Source of the DNA: Tragulus kanchil
Lineage: Eukaryota; Chordata; Mammalia; Artiodactyla; Tragulidae
Assembly (NCBI GenBank): GCA_022376925.1
Contig: JAIOJX010000031.1
Location: 135,302,854-135,366,853 of the forward strand
Direction: 5' to 3'
Length of the DNA: 64,000 nucleotides
Made by a program: the position numbers and the translations under genes
Notes under the pieces: generated by a model
What the model was told of the DNA's origin: nothing
Seen by the model: only the letters and a program-made list of their open reading frames with translations
Database searches by the model: none
Shown: positions 9,939 to 20,879 of the stretch, piece by piece
Layout: each line of letters opens with the position of its first letter
Numbering within the stretch: the stretch's first letter is position 1

Positions 9939-10518
9939 AACGTACTGGAAGTAATGTCGTGGTGAATGGATAAGGAGAATTGAAAGAGGGGCCCCCCTTT
10001 GTGTGCAAATCCCTGTGGGGATAAGTAACATTTCCTTCATCACATCCCGTCTTCCTGATCTGTCAGTAGTCATTTGAGGGCCCCTCTGCCCCCACTCTCC
10101 CCTGTGACAGGAGGAAGTGCCCAGTTGCAGGGTCCCCTACACGGATGGTGCCCCCTGGAGCATGCAGTGTGCAGTCCTGGGGTCTCTGAGTGGGCAGGAT
10201 TTCCAGCTCTCCACCCTCCTGCCCAGACCTTCCTCAGGAGCTTCAGAAGTAGATATCCACGATCAACTGGACGTTCCCTTGGAATGACACTCAATATGAA
10301 TGATATAAGGTCAGGAATGGTCTGCACACCAAACAACTCAGTCCACCACCAGCAGGTTAAGAATCCCCAAGACAAAGCTCCATCCAAGCAGCTCCTCCTT
10401 GGCATATCTTTCAAGTCCTCCCAGATTTCCCAGACTTCAGAGCCACCACCCCTTCTAAGCCGCCCCCTCTCTTGCCAGTGCACAGGTGGCATTCAAGATG
10501 GGCCATTGTGAAGAAAGA

Positions 10519-10712
10519 TTTACAGTCAAGAATCTGCCTGCAATGCAGGAGACCCGAGTTCAATCCCCGGGTGAGAAAGATCCCCTGGAGAAGGGTAAAG
10601 TGACCCACTCCAGTCTTCTTGCCTGGAGAATCCCATGGACAGGGGAGTCTTGTGGGCTACAGTCTATGGTATCACAAAGACTCAAACGCAATTGATCGAC
10701 TAAACAACAAGT
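10519..10712 (+). mobile_element. Bov-tA SINE
   Basis: 'agtcaagaatctgcctgcaa' through 'gactcaaacgcaattgatcg'; full body, decayed 5' edge. Confidence 0.9.
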
Positions 10713-10804
10713 TTCTTGTAAATGCTTTATCATCTATATGCTACAGTGCTGTGGTAGCATACAATTTGTCAAGAACTAGCTAGGGCTCTCTGTGTGGAAA
10801 ACCC

Positions 10805-11075
10805 TACCACTGAAACAGGTGATGGAAGTGGAGTCAGAGAGCGCGCGGTCAGAGCTCACGTTCAAAATCCTAGGCTGTGCCTTAGTTGCCTCATCCTCGA
10901 AATGGGCATCAGAGCATAGCTATCTACCAGGCAAGGACACAGTCCCAGGGTGGCGAGCCCAGATGACAAACTCTGGCTGCCTGAGATGGAATCCTGGCTT
11001 CTCCAGTTGCTAACTGTGTGAACTTCCAGCATGCATTGCCCGCCCTGAGCCTCCATCTTATTGAATGCATGTTAT
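10805..11075 (+). mobile_element. Two MIR fragments
   Basis: 'gtgccttagttgcctcatcc' followed by 'gaaatgggcatcagagcata' matches the MIR core. A second MIR-like block ('tggaatcctggcttctccag', 'ttgctaactgtgtgaac') follows at about 10985. Confidence 0.65.
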
Positions 11076-11606
11076 AACTTCCAGCATTTGACGGCTAAAT
11101 CCCTGTGGGGATAAGTAACATTTCCTTCATCACATCCCGTCTTCCTGATCTGTCAGTAGTCATTTGAGGGCCCCTCTGCCCCACTCTCCCTGTGACAGGA
11201 GGAAGTGCCCAGTTGCAGGGTCCCCTACACGGATGGTGCCCCCTGGAGCATGCAGTGTGCAGTCCTGGGGTCTCTGAGTGGGCAGGATTTCCAGCTCTCC
11301 ACCCTCCTGCCCAGACCTTCCTCAGGAGCTTCAGAAGTAGATATCCACGATCAACTGGACGTTCCCTTGGAATGACACTCAATATGAATGATATAAGGTC
11401 AGGAATGGTCTGCACACCAAACAACTCAGTCCACCACCAGCAGGTTAAGAATCCCCAAGACAAAGCTCCATCCAAGCAGCTCCTCCTTGGCATATCTTTC
11501 AAGTCCTCCCAGATTTCCCAGACTTCAGAGCCACCACCCCTTCTAAGCCGCCCCCTCTCTTGCCAGTGCACAGGTGGCATTCAAGATGGGCCATTGTGAA
11601 GAAAGA

Positions 11607-11800
11607 TTTACAGTCAAGAATCTGCCTGCAATGCAGGAGACCCGAGTTCAATCCCCGGGTGAGAAAGATCCCCTGGAGAAGGGTAAAGTGACCCACTCCA
11701 GTCTTCTTGCCTGGAGAATCCCATGGACAGGGGAGTCTTGTGGGCTACAGTCTATGGTATCACAAAGACTCAAACGCAATTGATCGACTAAACAACAAGT
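11607..11800 (+). mobile_element. Bov-tA SINE, doublet copy
   Basis: Copy of 10519-10712 at offset 1088. Confidence 0.9.
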
Positions 11801-11892
11801 TTCTTGTAAATGCTTTATCATCTATATGCTACAGTGCTGTGGTAGCATACAATTTGTCAAGAACTAGCTAGGGCTCTCTGTGTGGAAAACCC

Positions 11893-12163
11893 TACCACTG
11901 AAACAGGTGATGGAAGTGGAGTCAGAGAGCGCGCGGTCAGAGCTCACGTTCAAAATCCTAGGCTGTGCCTTAGTTGCCTCATCCTCGAAATGGGCATCAG
12001 AGCATAGCTATCTACCAGGCAAGGACACAGTCCCAGGGTGGCGAGCCCAGATGACAAACTCTGGCTGCCTGAGATGGAATCCTGGCTTCTCCAGTTGCTA
12101 ACTGTGTGAACTTCCAGCATGCATTGCCCGCCCTGAGCCTCCATCTTATTGAATGCATGTTAG
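11893..12163 (+). mobile_element. Two MIR fragments, doublet copy
   Basis: Copy of 10805-11075. Confidence 0.6.
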
Positions 12164-12210
12164 AACATAGCCCCACTGAGCCTTTCTGAAGCAATAATTT
12201 GGAGGACTGG

Positions 12211-12345
12211 GAACTTCCCTGGTGGTCCAGTGGTTAAGACTCTGAGCTGCCAATGCAGTGGGCAAGGGTTTGATCCCCATTTGGGGAACTAAGGTCCCAC
12301 CTGTTGACCAGGGCAGCCAAAAGATTACAAAGAAAAGATACAGAA
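12211..12345 (+). mobile_element. CHR-type SINE (short)
   Basis: 'gggaacttccctggtggtcc' head with 'ttggggaactaaggtcccac' body and A-rich tail. Confidence 0.88.
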
Positions 12346-12360
12346 AGAATTCAGAGAGGA

Positions 12361-12617
12361 TTTCTCTGGTGGTCCAGTGGTTAAAAGTCTGCCTGCCAAT
12401 GCAGGGGACACAGGTTCGACCCCTGGTCCAGGAAGGTCCCACGTGCCACAGGGCAGCTAAGCCTGTGCACCACAACTACTGAGTTCATGCGCTCTAGAGC
12501 CCATGCTCCACAGCAAGAGCAAGAGAAGCCCCTGCAATGAGAAGACCTCGCACCCCAAATAGAGGTGAGAAATAAAGATCCAGTGCAGCCAAAAATAAAT
12601 AAATAAAGTAAATAAAC
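12361..12617 (+). mobile_element. CHR-2-type SINE (long)
   Basis: Head 'ctctggtggtccagtggtta', CAACAA/GAGAAG-type body, tail 'aaaataaataaataaagtaa'. Confidence 0.9.
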
Positions 12618-12920
12618 TTGTAAAAAGTTCAAAGGACTGAATGGCATAGCATGAGGGGTGCTGTACTGCTTATGAAACCAAACATAAAACATAATTTCTA
12701 TTGTTATTGAGTGGTTTCAACATTGGGAACTACTGGGAACAGTGCCAGACTGGCAAGAAATTTTCTCTCAAAAGTCACCAAAAATATTAATATTCCTATG
12801 ATGAACGGCGGAGCTGAAAACCCATACTGGTCAAGTCAGTTACTGAGGTTAATGTTGAGGGGACAGGTGAGATGGCCACCAGGGAAAACAGTCTGGTTGT
12901 GCTTTAAAAGAGGAAACATA

Positions 12921-13160
12921 GGGCTTCCCTGGAGGTCCAGTGGGTAAAGAGTCCACCTTGCAGTGCAAAGGGCACTGGTTTGATCCCTGGCCCAGGAAGA
13001 TCCCCCATGCTGCAGAGTGGCCGGACTGGTGTGTCCAATTACGAGCCAGTGCTCTAGAGTGCATGCGCTCAGAGCCAGTGCTCTGCAACGAGAAAGGCCA
13101 CTGCAATGGGTGCAGTGGGAGGCCTGTGTGGGAGGCCCACACAGGTCAAAGAATAAAAAG

Positions 13161-13206
<46 letters not shown>

Positions 13207-13225
13207 CATGATGGGGGGAAAAAAG
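12921..13225 (+). mobile_element. CHR-like SINE, 'gaggcc-tail' type, with (AT)n tail
   Basis: 'gggcttccctggaggtccag' head, then the distinctive body 'gtgtgtccaattacgag', 'gcatgcgctcagagcc' and 'gtgggaggcc'. It ends in a long AT tract (13164-13203). Flanks 'agaggaaacatag' (12908-12920) and 'agagtaaacatag' (13226-13238) form a target-site duplication with one mismatch. Confidence 0.88.
13164..13203. repeat. (AT)n microsatellite
   Basis: Pure TA dinucleotides in the tail of the SINE. Confidence 0.95.
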
Positions 13226-13283
13226 AGTAAACATAGAATCACCATTTGATCCAGCAATTCCACTTCTGGATATATTTGCTATT

Positions 13284-13514
13284 GTTCATTTGCTAAGTCG
13301 TGTCCAACTCTTTGTGACCCCATGGACTGCAGCACACCAGGCTTCCCTGGCCTTCAGCATCTCCCAGAGTTTGCTCAAACTCATGTCCATTGGATCGGTG
13401 ATGCTATCTAACCATCTCATCCTCTTATTTTGCTCCCTTCTTATGTTGCCTTCCCCCAACATCAGGGTGCTTTCCAATGAGTTACTCTTCAAATCAGGTG
13501 GCCAAAGTACTGGA
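13284..13514 (-). mobile_element. BovB (RTE) 3' end, antisense
   Basis: 'aactctttgtgaccccatgg' through 'tccattggatcggtgatgct'. The minus strand reads the BovB ORF2 C-terminus ([20 protein letters not shown]). Confidence 0.85.
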
Positions 13515-13928
13515 GCTTCAAAGAATGCACCCAGAAGAATTAACAGGAGGGTCTCTACATGATACCTGCACACCCACATCCACAGCAGCCCTAATCACAG
13601 CGGCTGAAAGGCTGGAGCAATTTAGGCGTCTCTGAAGAATCAGTGGATAAACACAGCATGGGGCGGCCACAGGATGGAACATGACCCTGCCTTAGAAGAG
13701 GGGAGGTCTGACCCTGTGACCACAGGGACGAACCTCAAGGGCGTCACATACAGTGAGATAACTTCATCGCAAAAGACCGATGGCCTCTGTCTGATGCCAC
13801 TTCCATGAGGTTCCTCAGATGTCACATTCACAGAGACGAGGGCAGGGCGATGCTGCCCCAGCTGGAGGGTTGGGCTGGGAAGTGCATGTTGAGATTGTGC
13901 AGAGTTTTGGGTTTACAAGACGAAAAGA

Positions 13929-14231
13929 GGGACTTCCCTGGTGGTCCAGTGGTTAAGAATCGGCCTTCCAATGCAAGGGACGCAGGTTCATTCCCTGGTC
14001 TGGGAAGATTCTGCATGCTGTGTAGCAACTAAGCCTGAGCTGCAACTACTGAGCCTGCATGCCACAACTACTGAAGCCCGTGCAGCTACAGCCTGTGCTT
14101 AGCAACCAGAGGAGCCACTGCAACGAGAAGCCCACAAACAGCCAAACGTACGCCCTGCTCGCCACAACTAGAGAAAGCCCATGGGCAGCCACAGAGATTC
14201 AGCACGGCCAAAAATAAATAAATAAATAAAA
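13929..14231 (+). mobile_element. CHR-2-type SINE
   Basis: 'gggacttccctggtggtcca' to 'cggccaaaaataaataaat'; full length. Confidence 0.92.
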
Positions 14232-15117
14232 AGATGAGAAGAGTTCTGAGCACGGACAGTGTGGTCGCACAATAGGGTGAATCATCACCACTTGATTGTG
14301 CCTTGGATGTATGCTCAGTGTAATGAGTTTACACTTGTTTATTTCTGCTTTTACTCTCATCATTTGAGGAGGTGAGTCCAAAAAGATACTGCTGTGACTT
14401 ATGTCGCTGAGTAAAAGGATGGCGTGGAGACATCTGTAGAGATATAGATGGACCCCGAGCCCATCATACACAGGGAAGTGTCAGAAAGGGACAAATGAAT
14501 CGCGTATGTTAATGCCTGTCTGTGGGACCTGGACAAACGGTGCAGATGAACCCGCGTGCAGGGTGGGAACACAGACGACAAAAAATGAATGGGTGGGGCG
14601 ATCAGCTCATCTTTTATTTTTTGCTCCCTTCTTATGTTGCCTTCCCCCAACATCAGGGTGCTTTCCAATGAGTTACTCTTCAAATCAGGTGGCCAAAGTA
14701 CTGGAGCTTCAAAGAATGCACCCAGAAGAATTAACAGGAGGGTCTCTACATGATACCTGCACACCCACATCCACAGCAGCCCTAATCACAGCGGCTGAAA
14801 GGCTGGAGCAATTTAGGCGTCTCTGAAGAATCAGTGGATAAACACAGCATGGGGCGGCCACAGGATGGAACATGACCCTGCCTTAGAAGAGGGGAGGTCT
14901 GACCCTGTGACCACAGGGACGAACCTCAAGGGCGTCACATACAGTGAGATAACTTCATCGCAAAGACCGATGGCCTCTGTCTGATGCCACTTCCATGAGG
15001 TTCCTCAGATGTCACATTCACAGAGACGAGGGCAGGCGATGCTGCCCCAGCTGGAGGGTTGGGCTGGGAAGTGCATGTTGAGATTGTGCAGAGTTTTGGG
15101 TTTACAAGACGAAAAGA

Positions 15118-15420
15118 GGGACTTCCCTGGTGGTCCAGTGGTTAAGAATCGGCCTTCCAATGCAAGGGACGCAGGTTCATTCCCTGGTCTGGGAAGATTC
15201 TGCATGCTGTGTAGCAACTAAGCCTGAGCTGCAACTACTGAGCCTGCATGCCACAACTACTGAAGCCCGTGCAGCTACAGCCTGTGCTTAGCAACCAGAG
15301 GAGCCACTGCAACGAGAAGCCCACAAACAGCCAAACGTACGCCCTGCTCGCCACAACTAGAGAAAGCCCATGGGCAGCCACAGAGATTCAGCACGGCCAA
15401 AAATAAATAAATAAATAAAA
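15118..15420 (+). mobile_element. CHR-2-type SINE, doublet copy
   Basis: Copy of 13929-14231 at offset 1189. Confidence 0.9.
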
Positions 15421-15788
15421 AGATGAGAAGAGTTCTGAGCACGGACAGTGTGGTCGCACAATAGGGTGAATCATCACCACTTGATTGTGCCTTGGATGTA
15501 TGCTCAGTGTAATGAGTTTACACTTGTTTATTTCTGCTTTTACTCTCATCATTTGAGGAGGTGAGTCCAAAAAGATACTGCTGTGACTTATGTCGCTGAG
15601 TAAAAGGATGGCGTGGAGACATCTGTAGAGATATAGATGGACCCCGAGCCCATCATACACAGGGAAGTGTCAGAAAGGGACAAATGAATCGCGTATGTTA
15701 ATGCCTGTCTGTGGGACCTGGACAAACGGTGCAGATGAACCCGCGTGCAGGGTGGGAACACAGACACAGACATAAAGAATGAATGGGG
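15421..15788 (+). mobile_element. L1 3' segment, doublet copy
   Basis: Repeats 14232-14602. Its right end, here undamaged, is the host of the next SINE insertion. Confidence 0.55.
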
Positions 15789-16074
15789 TGGGGGGGATGC
15801 TTCCCTGGCTGTCCAGTGGGTAAAAAGTCCGCCTTGCAGTGCAAGGGGCACCGGTTCCATCCCTGGCACGGGAAGATCCCACGTGCCACGGACCGTCAGG
15901 ACCGGTGTGTCCAATTATGAGCCAGGGCTCTGGAGCGCATGCGCCCAGAGCGGGTGCTCTGCAACATGAGAGGCCACTGCAGTGGGAGGCCCACACAGGC
16001 CAAAGACTAAAGATGGATGAAAATAAATAAATAAATAAACCAGCAAAAGAGGCCAAAATTTTTTAAAAAGAAAG
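15789..16074 (+). mobile_element. CHR-like SINE, 'gaggcc-tail' type, clean insertion
   Basis: The body contains 'gtgtgtccaattatgagcc' and 'gcatgcgcccagagcg'. After the AAATAAAT run the element continues 'ccagcaaaagaggccaaaat' followed by T6/A5. A target-site duplication ('aaagaatgaatggg', 15774-15787 and 16075-16088) encloses this extra segment, so it belongs to the element. Confidence 0.9.
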
Positions 16075-16089
16075 AAAGAATGAATGGGT

Positions 16090-16283
16090 GAATCGTCCAT
16101 CTAAGGGGCAAATAGCAGAATTAAGTACCAGTATGATTTTGCTGTCCCTGAGGTGTATGGAAGCCTCAACTGAATCTAGCTAAGGAGACTCCCCTGAGTC
16201 TGTAACTCTAATGTTATGGGTTTAGTTTGATAACAGTTATCTCCCAAAGCACGTTTAAGGGAATCTGCATGTGGATACAGCCT
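16090..16283. other. Unique sequence between SINEs
   Basis: No repeat family or gene recognised; repeated at 17195-17388 by doublet 6. Confidence 0.4.
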
Positions 16284-16480
16284 CCCAGGAAGTGCAGTGG
16301 TAAAGAATCCAGCTTCGAATGCAGGAAACTAGGGTTTTATCCCTGGGTTGGGAAGATCCCCTGCAGAAGGCAATGGCAACCCACTCCAGTATCTCTGCCT
16401 AGGAAATTCCATGGACAGAAAAGCCTGGTGGGCTACAGTCCATGGGGGTCACAAAGAATTGGATATGACTGAGCATGCAC
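16284..16480 (+). mobile_element. Bov-tA SINE
   Basis: 'cctcccaggaagtgcagtgg' head, 'attggatatgactgagcatg' end. Confidence 0.9.
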
Positions 16481-16893
16481 AAACACATGTATGCTGCATG
16501 TTTTTATTTTAAATTAAAGCCAATTAAATTCATAAAACATTAAAAAAAAAGGACATGTGGACACAGGAGTGATGGAAGAGGGTAGTGGGACGAACTGAAA
16601 GAGAAGGCTGGACATACACACGTTACCAGGTATAAAACAGCTGGCTCGTGGGGAGCTGCTGTAGCCCAGGGATCTCCGTGAGGACCTGGAGGGCCGGCAG
16701 GGGGGAGGGAGCTGGAAGGGAGGGTTTTTGGTTTTTGGAAAAACCCCGGGGGGAGCCCCATCATACACAGGAAGTGTCAGAAAGGGACAAATGAATCGTA
16801 TGTTAATGCCTGTCTGTGGGACCTGGACAAACGGTGCAGATGAACCCGCGTGCAGGGTGGGAACACAGACACAGACATAAAGAATGAATGGGG

Positions 16894-17179
16894 TGGGGGC
16901 GATGCTTCCCTGGCTGTCCAGTGGGTAAAAAGTCCGCCTTGCAGTGCAAGGGGCACCGGTTCCATCCCTGGCACGGGAAGATCCCACGTGCCACGGACCG
17001 TCAGGACCGGTGTGTCCAATTATGAGCCAGGGCTCTGGAGCGCATGCGCCCAGAGCGGGTGCTCTGCAACATGAGAGGCCACTGCAGTGGGAGGCCCACA
17101 CAGGCCAAAGACTAAAGATGGATGAAAATAAATAAATAAATAAACCAGCAAAAGAGGCCAAAATTTTTTAAAAAGAAAG
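16894..17179 (+). mobile_element. CHR-like SINE, 'gaggcc-tail' type, doublet copy
   Basis: Copy of 15789-16074. Confidence 0.88.
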
Positions 17180-17388
17180 AAAGAATGAATGGGTGAATCG
17201 TCCATCTAAGGGGCAAATAGCAGAATTAAGTACCAGTATGATTTTGCTGTCCCTGAGGTGTATGGAAGCCTCAACTGAATCTAGCTAAGGAGACTCCCCT
17301 GAGTCTGTAACTCTAATGTTATGGGTTTAGTTTGATAACAGTTATCTCCCAAAGCACGTTTAAGGGAATCTGCATGTGGATACAGCCT

Positions 17389-17585
17389 CCCAGGAAGTGC
17401 AGTGGTAAAGAATCCAGCTTCGAATGCAGGAAACTAGGGTTTTATCCCTGGGTTGGGAAGATCCCCTGCAGAAGGCAATGGCAACCCACTCCAGTATCTC
17501 TGCCTAGGAAATTCCATGGACAGAAAAGCCTGGTGGGCTACAGTCCATGGGGGTCACAAAGAATTGGATATGACTGAGCATGCAC
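17389..17585 (+). mobile_element. Bov-tA SINE, doublet copy
   Basis: Copy of 16284-16480 at offset 1105. Confidence 0.9.
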
Positions 17586-17799
17586 AAACACATGTATGCT
17601 GCATGTTTTTATTTTAAATTAAAGCCAATTAAATTCATAAAACATTAAAAAAAAAAAAAGGACATGTGGACACAGGAGTGATGGAAGAGGGTAGTGGGAC
17701 GAACTGAAAGAGAAGGCTGGACATACACACGTTACCAGGTATAAAACAGCTGGCTCGTGGGGAGCTGCTGTGTAGCCCAGGGATCTCCGTGAGGACCTG

Positions 17800-18315
17800 G
17801 AGGGCCGGCATAGGGGCTGGGAGGGCAGCTCAGGAGGGAGGGGATGTGTGTATATTCATGGCTGATTCACCTTATTGTATAGCAGAAATTAACACACCAA
17901 GGGGTAACAACTACACCCCCCCAAAATGTGTCCTTGGACAAATACAGCATACTGACACATATATATGGAATCTAGAAAGATGTACTGATAAATGCACGTG
18001 CAGAGCAGCAATGGAGAAACAGACCTAGAGAACAGACCTATGCACAGTGGGGGAGGCAGGAGTGGGTGTGAGGTTTGGAAAGAGCAACATGGAAGCCTGC
18101 ACTCTCATATGTGACAGAGACAACCCCTGTGGATGTGCTGGAAGACTAAGGGAACTTTCATGGGCAACAACCTAGAGGGGTGGGATGGGGAGGCAGTGTT
18201 GGGGGCGCTCCGGGGGGAGGGTCAAAGATATACCTATGACTAACTTGGGCTTATGTATAGCTGTAAACAACAAAACTCTGTAAGAGCAAAATAAACACAA
18301 TTAATAAAACAAACA
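17800..18315 (+). mobile_element. Ruminant L1 3' UTR
   Basis: 'atatatggaatctagaaaga', 'gcagcaatggagaaacagac' and 'caacctagaggggtgggatg' occur in the typical ruminant L1 order, ending in 'aataaaacaaacaaacaa'. Two blocks are rearranged, with the 'gctgattcac' block placed upstream. Confidence 0.75.
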
Positions 18316-18418
18316 AACAATGTGTCCTTGGAAGGGTGAAGTGTCTGTTACGTGTAGTTCACACAGGTTGGGAGGTGGAATGGTCCAGGGTTGGTGCTTT
18401 GCCTGAGTAGGAAAGAGC

Positions 18419-18455
18419 TGTGTGTGTGTGTGTGTGTGTGGGTGGGTGGTGGTGG
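18419..18455. repeat. (TG)n then GGTGG repeat
   Basis: TG dinucleotides passing into 'ggtgggtggtggtgg'. Confidence 0.92.
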
Positions 18456-18479
18456 TTAAAGGGGATGATGGGCCCTGAG

Positions 18480-18900
18480 CAAGACGTTGGGTTGGATGAG
18501 CTCGGAGGACTGGGCCCACAATCTTACTACAGAGCCTGGAAAATTCCACTCCAGGGCTTGCTCCCCACCTTCCCTGGGCCCTTGCCTCCCTGACTCCTGA
18601 CTGCAGTCTCCATAGCAACAGTTGAGTCCTGCAGGGGCAGGTGGGCCCCCCAGCCAGGAGAGGGATGGACGTCAGAGGAGCCCGGCGGGGAGGGCCTGGC
18701 CCCTCTGAGGGGGTCTCTGCATTGGGTGTAAGTGTGCGTTTTGCACGGATGCAGTGAGTCACCCTCTGCAGCACGTCTGCAGGGAGGACTAACGTCAGGA
18801 GCCTCTGTGGACGTGGCTAGAAATCCTGAGTGTTCTCTCTGCAGTGCGCCAGTGGTACATGTGTTCAGGATACCAACCGGTCAGAAATACTGATCGAGTC
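18480..18900 (+). other. X-box repeat unit D
   Basis: C/T-rich approach, then 'gactgcagtctccatagcaac' with the box at 18606-18619. As in unit B, the region downstream has 'gcgttttgcac' and ends in 'cagtggtac' (18849), a shared landmark. ACGTCA-type sites lie at about 18669 and 18791. Confidence 0.5.
18606..18619 (+). promoter_or_regulatory. X-box-like motif, unit D
   Basis: GTCTCCATAGCAAC; the right half-site GCAAC is intact, and the centre is degraded. Confidence 0.5.
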
Positions 18901-19312
18901 CCCCGCGGGGTACGGGATGGAGCTCTGGATGTGGAGAGTATAATCATGACCAGTGATAATAACACAAACACTGAAGAGTCCCATCTCTGCCCTCAGGAGC
19001 TGGCAGACTCAGCTTTCAAGGCCTCGTGTACTCCTCACCCATCCTTCCTGCACACGTCAGTCACGGAGGGTGACGAGGGGCCAGACCCTGAACTGAGGGA
19101 GCTGAGGACATCAAAGAGCACACGGACAGACCTCCGCTCATGTAGCCTTGTGAAAGCTGGCTCCAGGGCACGCCTAAGACACCACAGAACACTGTCTGCA
19201 CCAAGTCCCAGTTCTGCTGATAAGCCCCATGTGCGTAGGAGTCTACCCAGTCCCCATCACGCTGGATCTCAGGGCTTAGAGAAACCTGTTTGGTTACAAA
19301 GTCCACACTACC
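18900..19312. other. Unique sequence with faint L2 text
   Basis: 'catctctgccctcaggagct' around 18983 resembles L2. A 162-codon open frame spans 18844-19332, but it crosses repeat text and has no recognisable domain, so I do not call a gene. Confidence 0.35.
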
Positions 19313-19467
19313 CTTCTGATCTGGACCTCTGAAGAGGCCCTGCCTCTCTGATCTGGGCCTCTGGAGAGGCCCCAGTTCTGCTTCTCTGATCTGGGCCTCC
19401 GGGGAGGCCCTGTCTCTCTGATCGGGGCCTCCGGAGAGGCCCCAGTTCTGCTTCTCTGATCAGGGCC
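19313..19467. repeat. 70-bp higher-order minisatellite
   Basis: Five 'ctctgatc' starts at 19316, 19348, 19386, 19418 and 19456 alternate 32 and 38 bp, so two monomer types alternate to make a 70-bp unit. Long units carry 'ccccagttctgctt'; short ones end 'ggccctg'. Internal 'gggcctccggagaggccc' is close to palindromic. Confidence 0.85.
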
Positions 19468-19479
19468 AGGTGGCAGCAG

Positions 19480-19960
19480 CTGGCAAGGCTGCCTTGGAGG
19501 AAGCGGGGGTCTTTGCCTTAGAAGGTCTGGCCTGCATCACCATTCCTCCAGAAGAGGCTGGGCAGTGTGAGGGAAGGGTCGGGGATGGACAGAGGGGAGG
19601 GCTGGTAGGTCTCCAGGTGTGGGCCACTCATCTGAAAAATCATGTGCAAGTGCCGGTGTAAACGGGACACGAGAGGACGCAGGGGTCGTCACGATCTTCC
19701 CGCACACACGGGAAGTCAGCGCCTCTTCCCAAAAGCCAGAGGCGAGGGGATGCTCAGCGTCCTGGTCTCCATCTGAGGTAGTGATGGGCCCAGAGACAGG
19801 CGGGCGAGGGGAGGAGGTGTCAGGCGAGGGCCCTCCCTAGGGGACCTGCCTCCTGCCATCTGTGTGTGTGTTTTTCCCTTTCTTTGGGCAGATAAAGAGT
19901 GGGCCTTATTTCATGTACATGACTCCTGAGTTTGGGAAACAAGTATTGGGCCAGGAGGGG
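19480..19960. other. Unique GC-rich stretch, no gene seen
   Basis: CpG-containing, no repeat boundaries. A short (TG)n run is at 19860. Confidence 0.35.
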
Positions 19961-19967
19961 CTTCCCT

Positions 19968-20158
19968 GGTGGCTCAGACGGTAAACACTCTGCCTTCAAT
20001 GCAGGGAACCTGGGTTGGATCCCTGGGTCAAAAAGGTCTGTTGGAGAAGGAAATGGCCAGCCACTCCAGTGTTTTTGCCTGGAGAATCCCATGAACAGAG
20101 AAGCCTGGCAGGCTCCAGCCCATGAGGTCACAAACAGTGGGACAGGACTGAGCAAGGA
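19968..20158 (+). mobile_element. Bov-tA SINE
   Basis: 'gggcttccctggtggctcag' to 'gtgggacaggactgagcaag'. Confidence 0.92.
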
Positions 20159-20179
20159 GCACTGTCACACGGCCCTGAA

Positions 20180-20386
20180 GGGTCTTCCCAGGCGGTGCTA
20201 GTGGTAAAGAATCCGCCTACTAATGCAGGAGACGTGCGTTTGATCTCTGCATGGGGAAGATCCCCTGAAGAAAGGCATGGCAACCCACTCCAATATTCTT
20301 GGTTGGAGAAGCCAATGGACAGGGGAGCCTGGGGAGTATAGTCCATGGGGTCGCCAAGAGTCGGACAGGACTGAGCACTAAGCAAC
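20180..20386 (+). mobile_element. Bov-tA SINE
   Basis: 'gggtcttcccaggcggtgct' to 'gagcactaagcaac'; tandem with the previous SINE. Confidence 0.92.
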
Positions 20387-20879
20387 AGCACGGCAGCAGC
20401 ACTTGGCCATGAAACCAGCAGCATCATGAAACCAAGGGCCTGGACAGGTTCCTCCTCCCCAGGCTTCCTCTCGCTCTTACTTATTTTATGATCTGTGTGT
20501 GCCTTGGGGGAGCATCAGGAGTCGAGCTGCCCTCTGGGCAGGTGTCAAGGACCCCAGCACTGCTGTCGGCCACCGGAGACCTGCTGGCAGACCTGGGCTC
20601 CTTGCTCATCTGTCCACTGTGCCCTGCTTAGACCTTCTAGAAGCATCCCCTGCAGCTGAGCAGGACATGCCCCTGGCTTCAGCAGCTGCCTGGCACTTAG
20701 TCAACACTGAAACTGGCTCAGCGCTGAGATTTAAGTCATAGTTTCGCCAACAAATTCCCACGGACGGACAGGAGGTGAGAAGACTGTCCCCCTACCTCCA
20801 CCCCACCCCAGCCTCTGGGCTCAGCTAATGCCGGGTCTTCTGCCTGGCTTGGCCAGGAAGGCCATTTCTTTCTCTCCCA

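Larger units (their letters stand above)
10007..12164 (+). repeat. Head-to-tail doublet 4, offset 1090 to 1088
   Basis: Copies 10007-11096 and 11097-12164. The copies differ by C-run lengths near 10089/11177. The end of copy 1 ('gttataacttccagcatttg') replaces 'gttagaacatagcccc', as expected for low-quality contig-end bases. Confidence 0.9.
12620..14602 (+). mobile_element. Nested L1 broken by a SINE, BovB and CHR-2
   Basis: L1 text runs through 12800-12920 ('gaaaacagtctggttgtgc'), resumes at 13226 ('catttgatccagcaattcca'), again at 13515-13928 and again at 14232-14602 ('cacagggaagtgtcagaaag'). The interruptions are a CHR-like SINE (12921-13225), an antisense BovB end (13284-13514) and a CHR-2 SINE (13929-14231). 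The order in the element is preserved, so it is one L1 with three later insertions. Confidence 0.65.
13412..15760 (+). repeat. Head-to-tail doublet 5, offset 1191 to 1189
   Basis: Copies about 13412-14602 and 14603-15760. Around 14565-14605 copy 1 reads 'acgacaaaaaatgaatggg' where copy 2 has 'acacagacataaagaatg'. The start of copy 2 ('cttttattttttgctccc') is a degraded 'cctcttattttgctccc'. Confidence 0.9.
15648..17815 (+). repeat. Head-to-tail doublet 6, offset 1108 to 1105
   Basis: Copies 15648-16755 and 16756-17815. Bases 16699-16756 at the junction are an unusual run of short homopolymers (T5, A5, C4, G6) and replace the normal 'cataggggctgggaggg' of copy 2. The motif 'catcatacac' occurs a third time at about 14463, so doublets 5 and 6 overlap. 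Confidence 0.9.

Noticed and set aside
16514..17161. 215-codon minus-strand frame
   Set aside because: It is antisense translation of a CHR-like SINE and L1 text, and runs through the corrupted junction of doublet 6.
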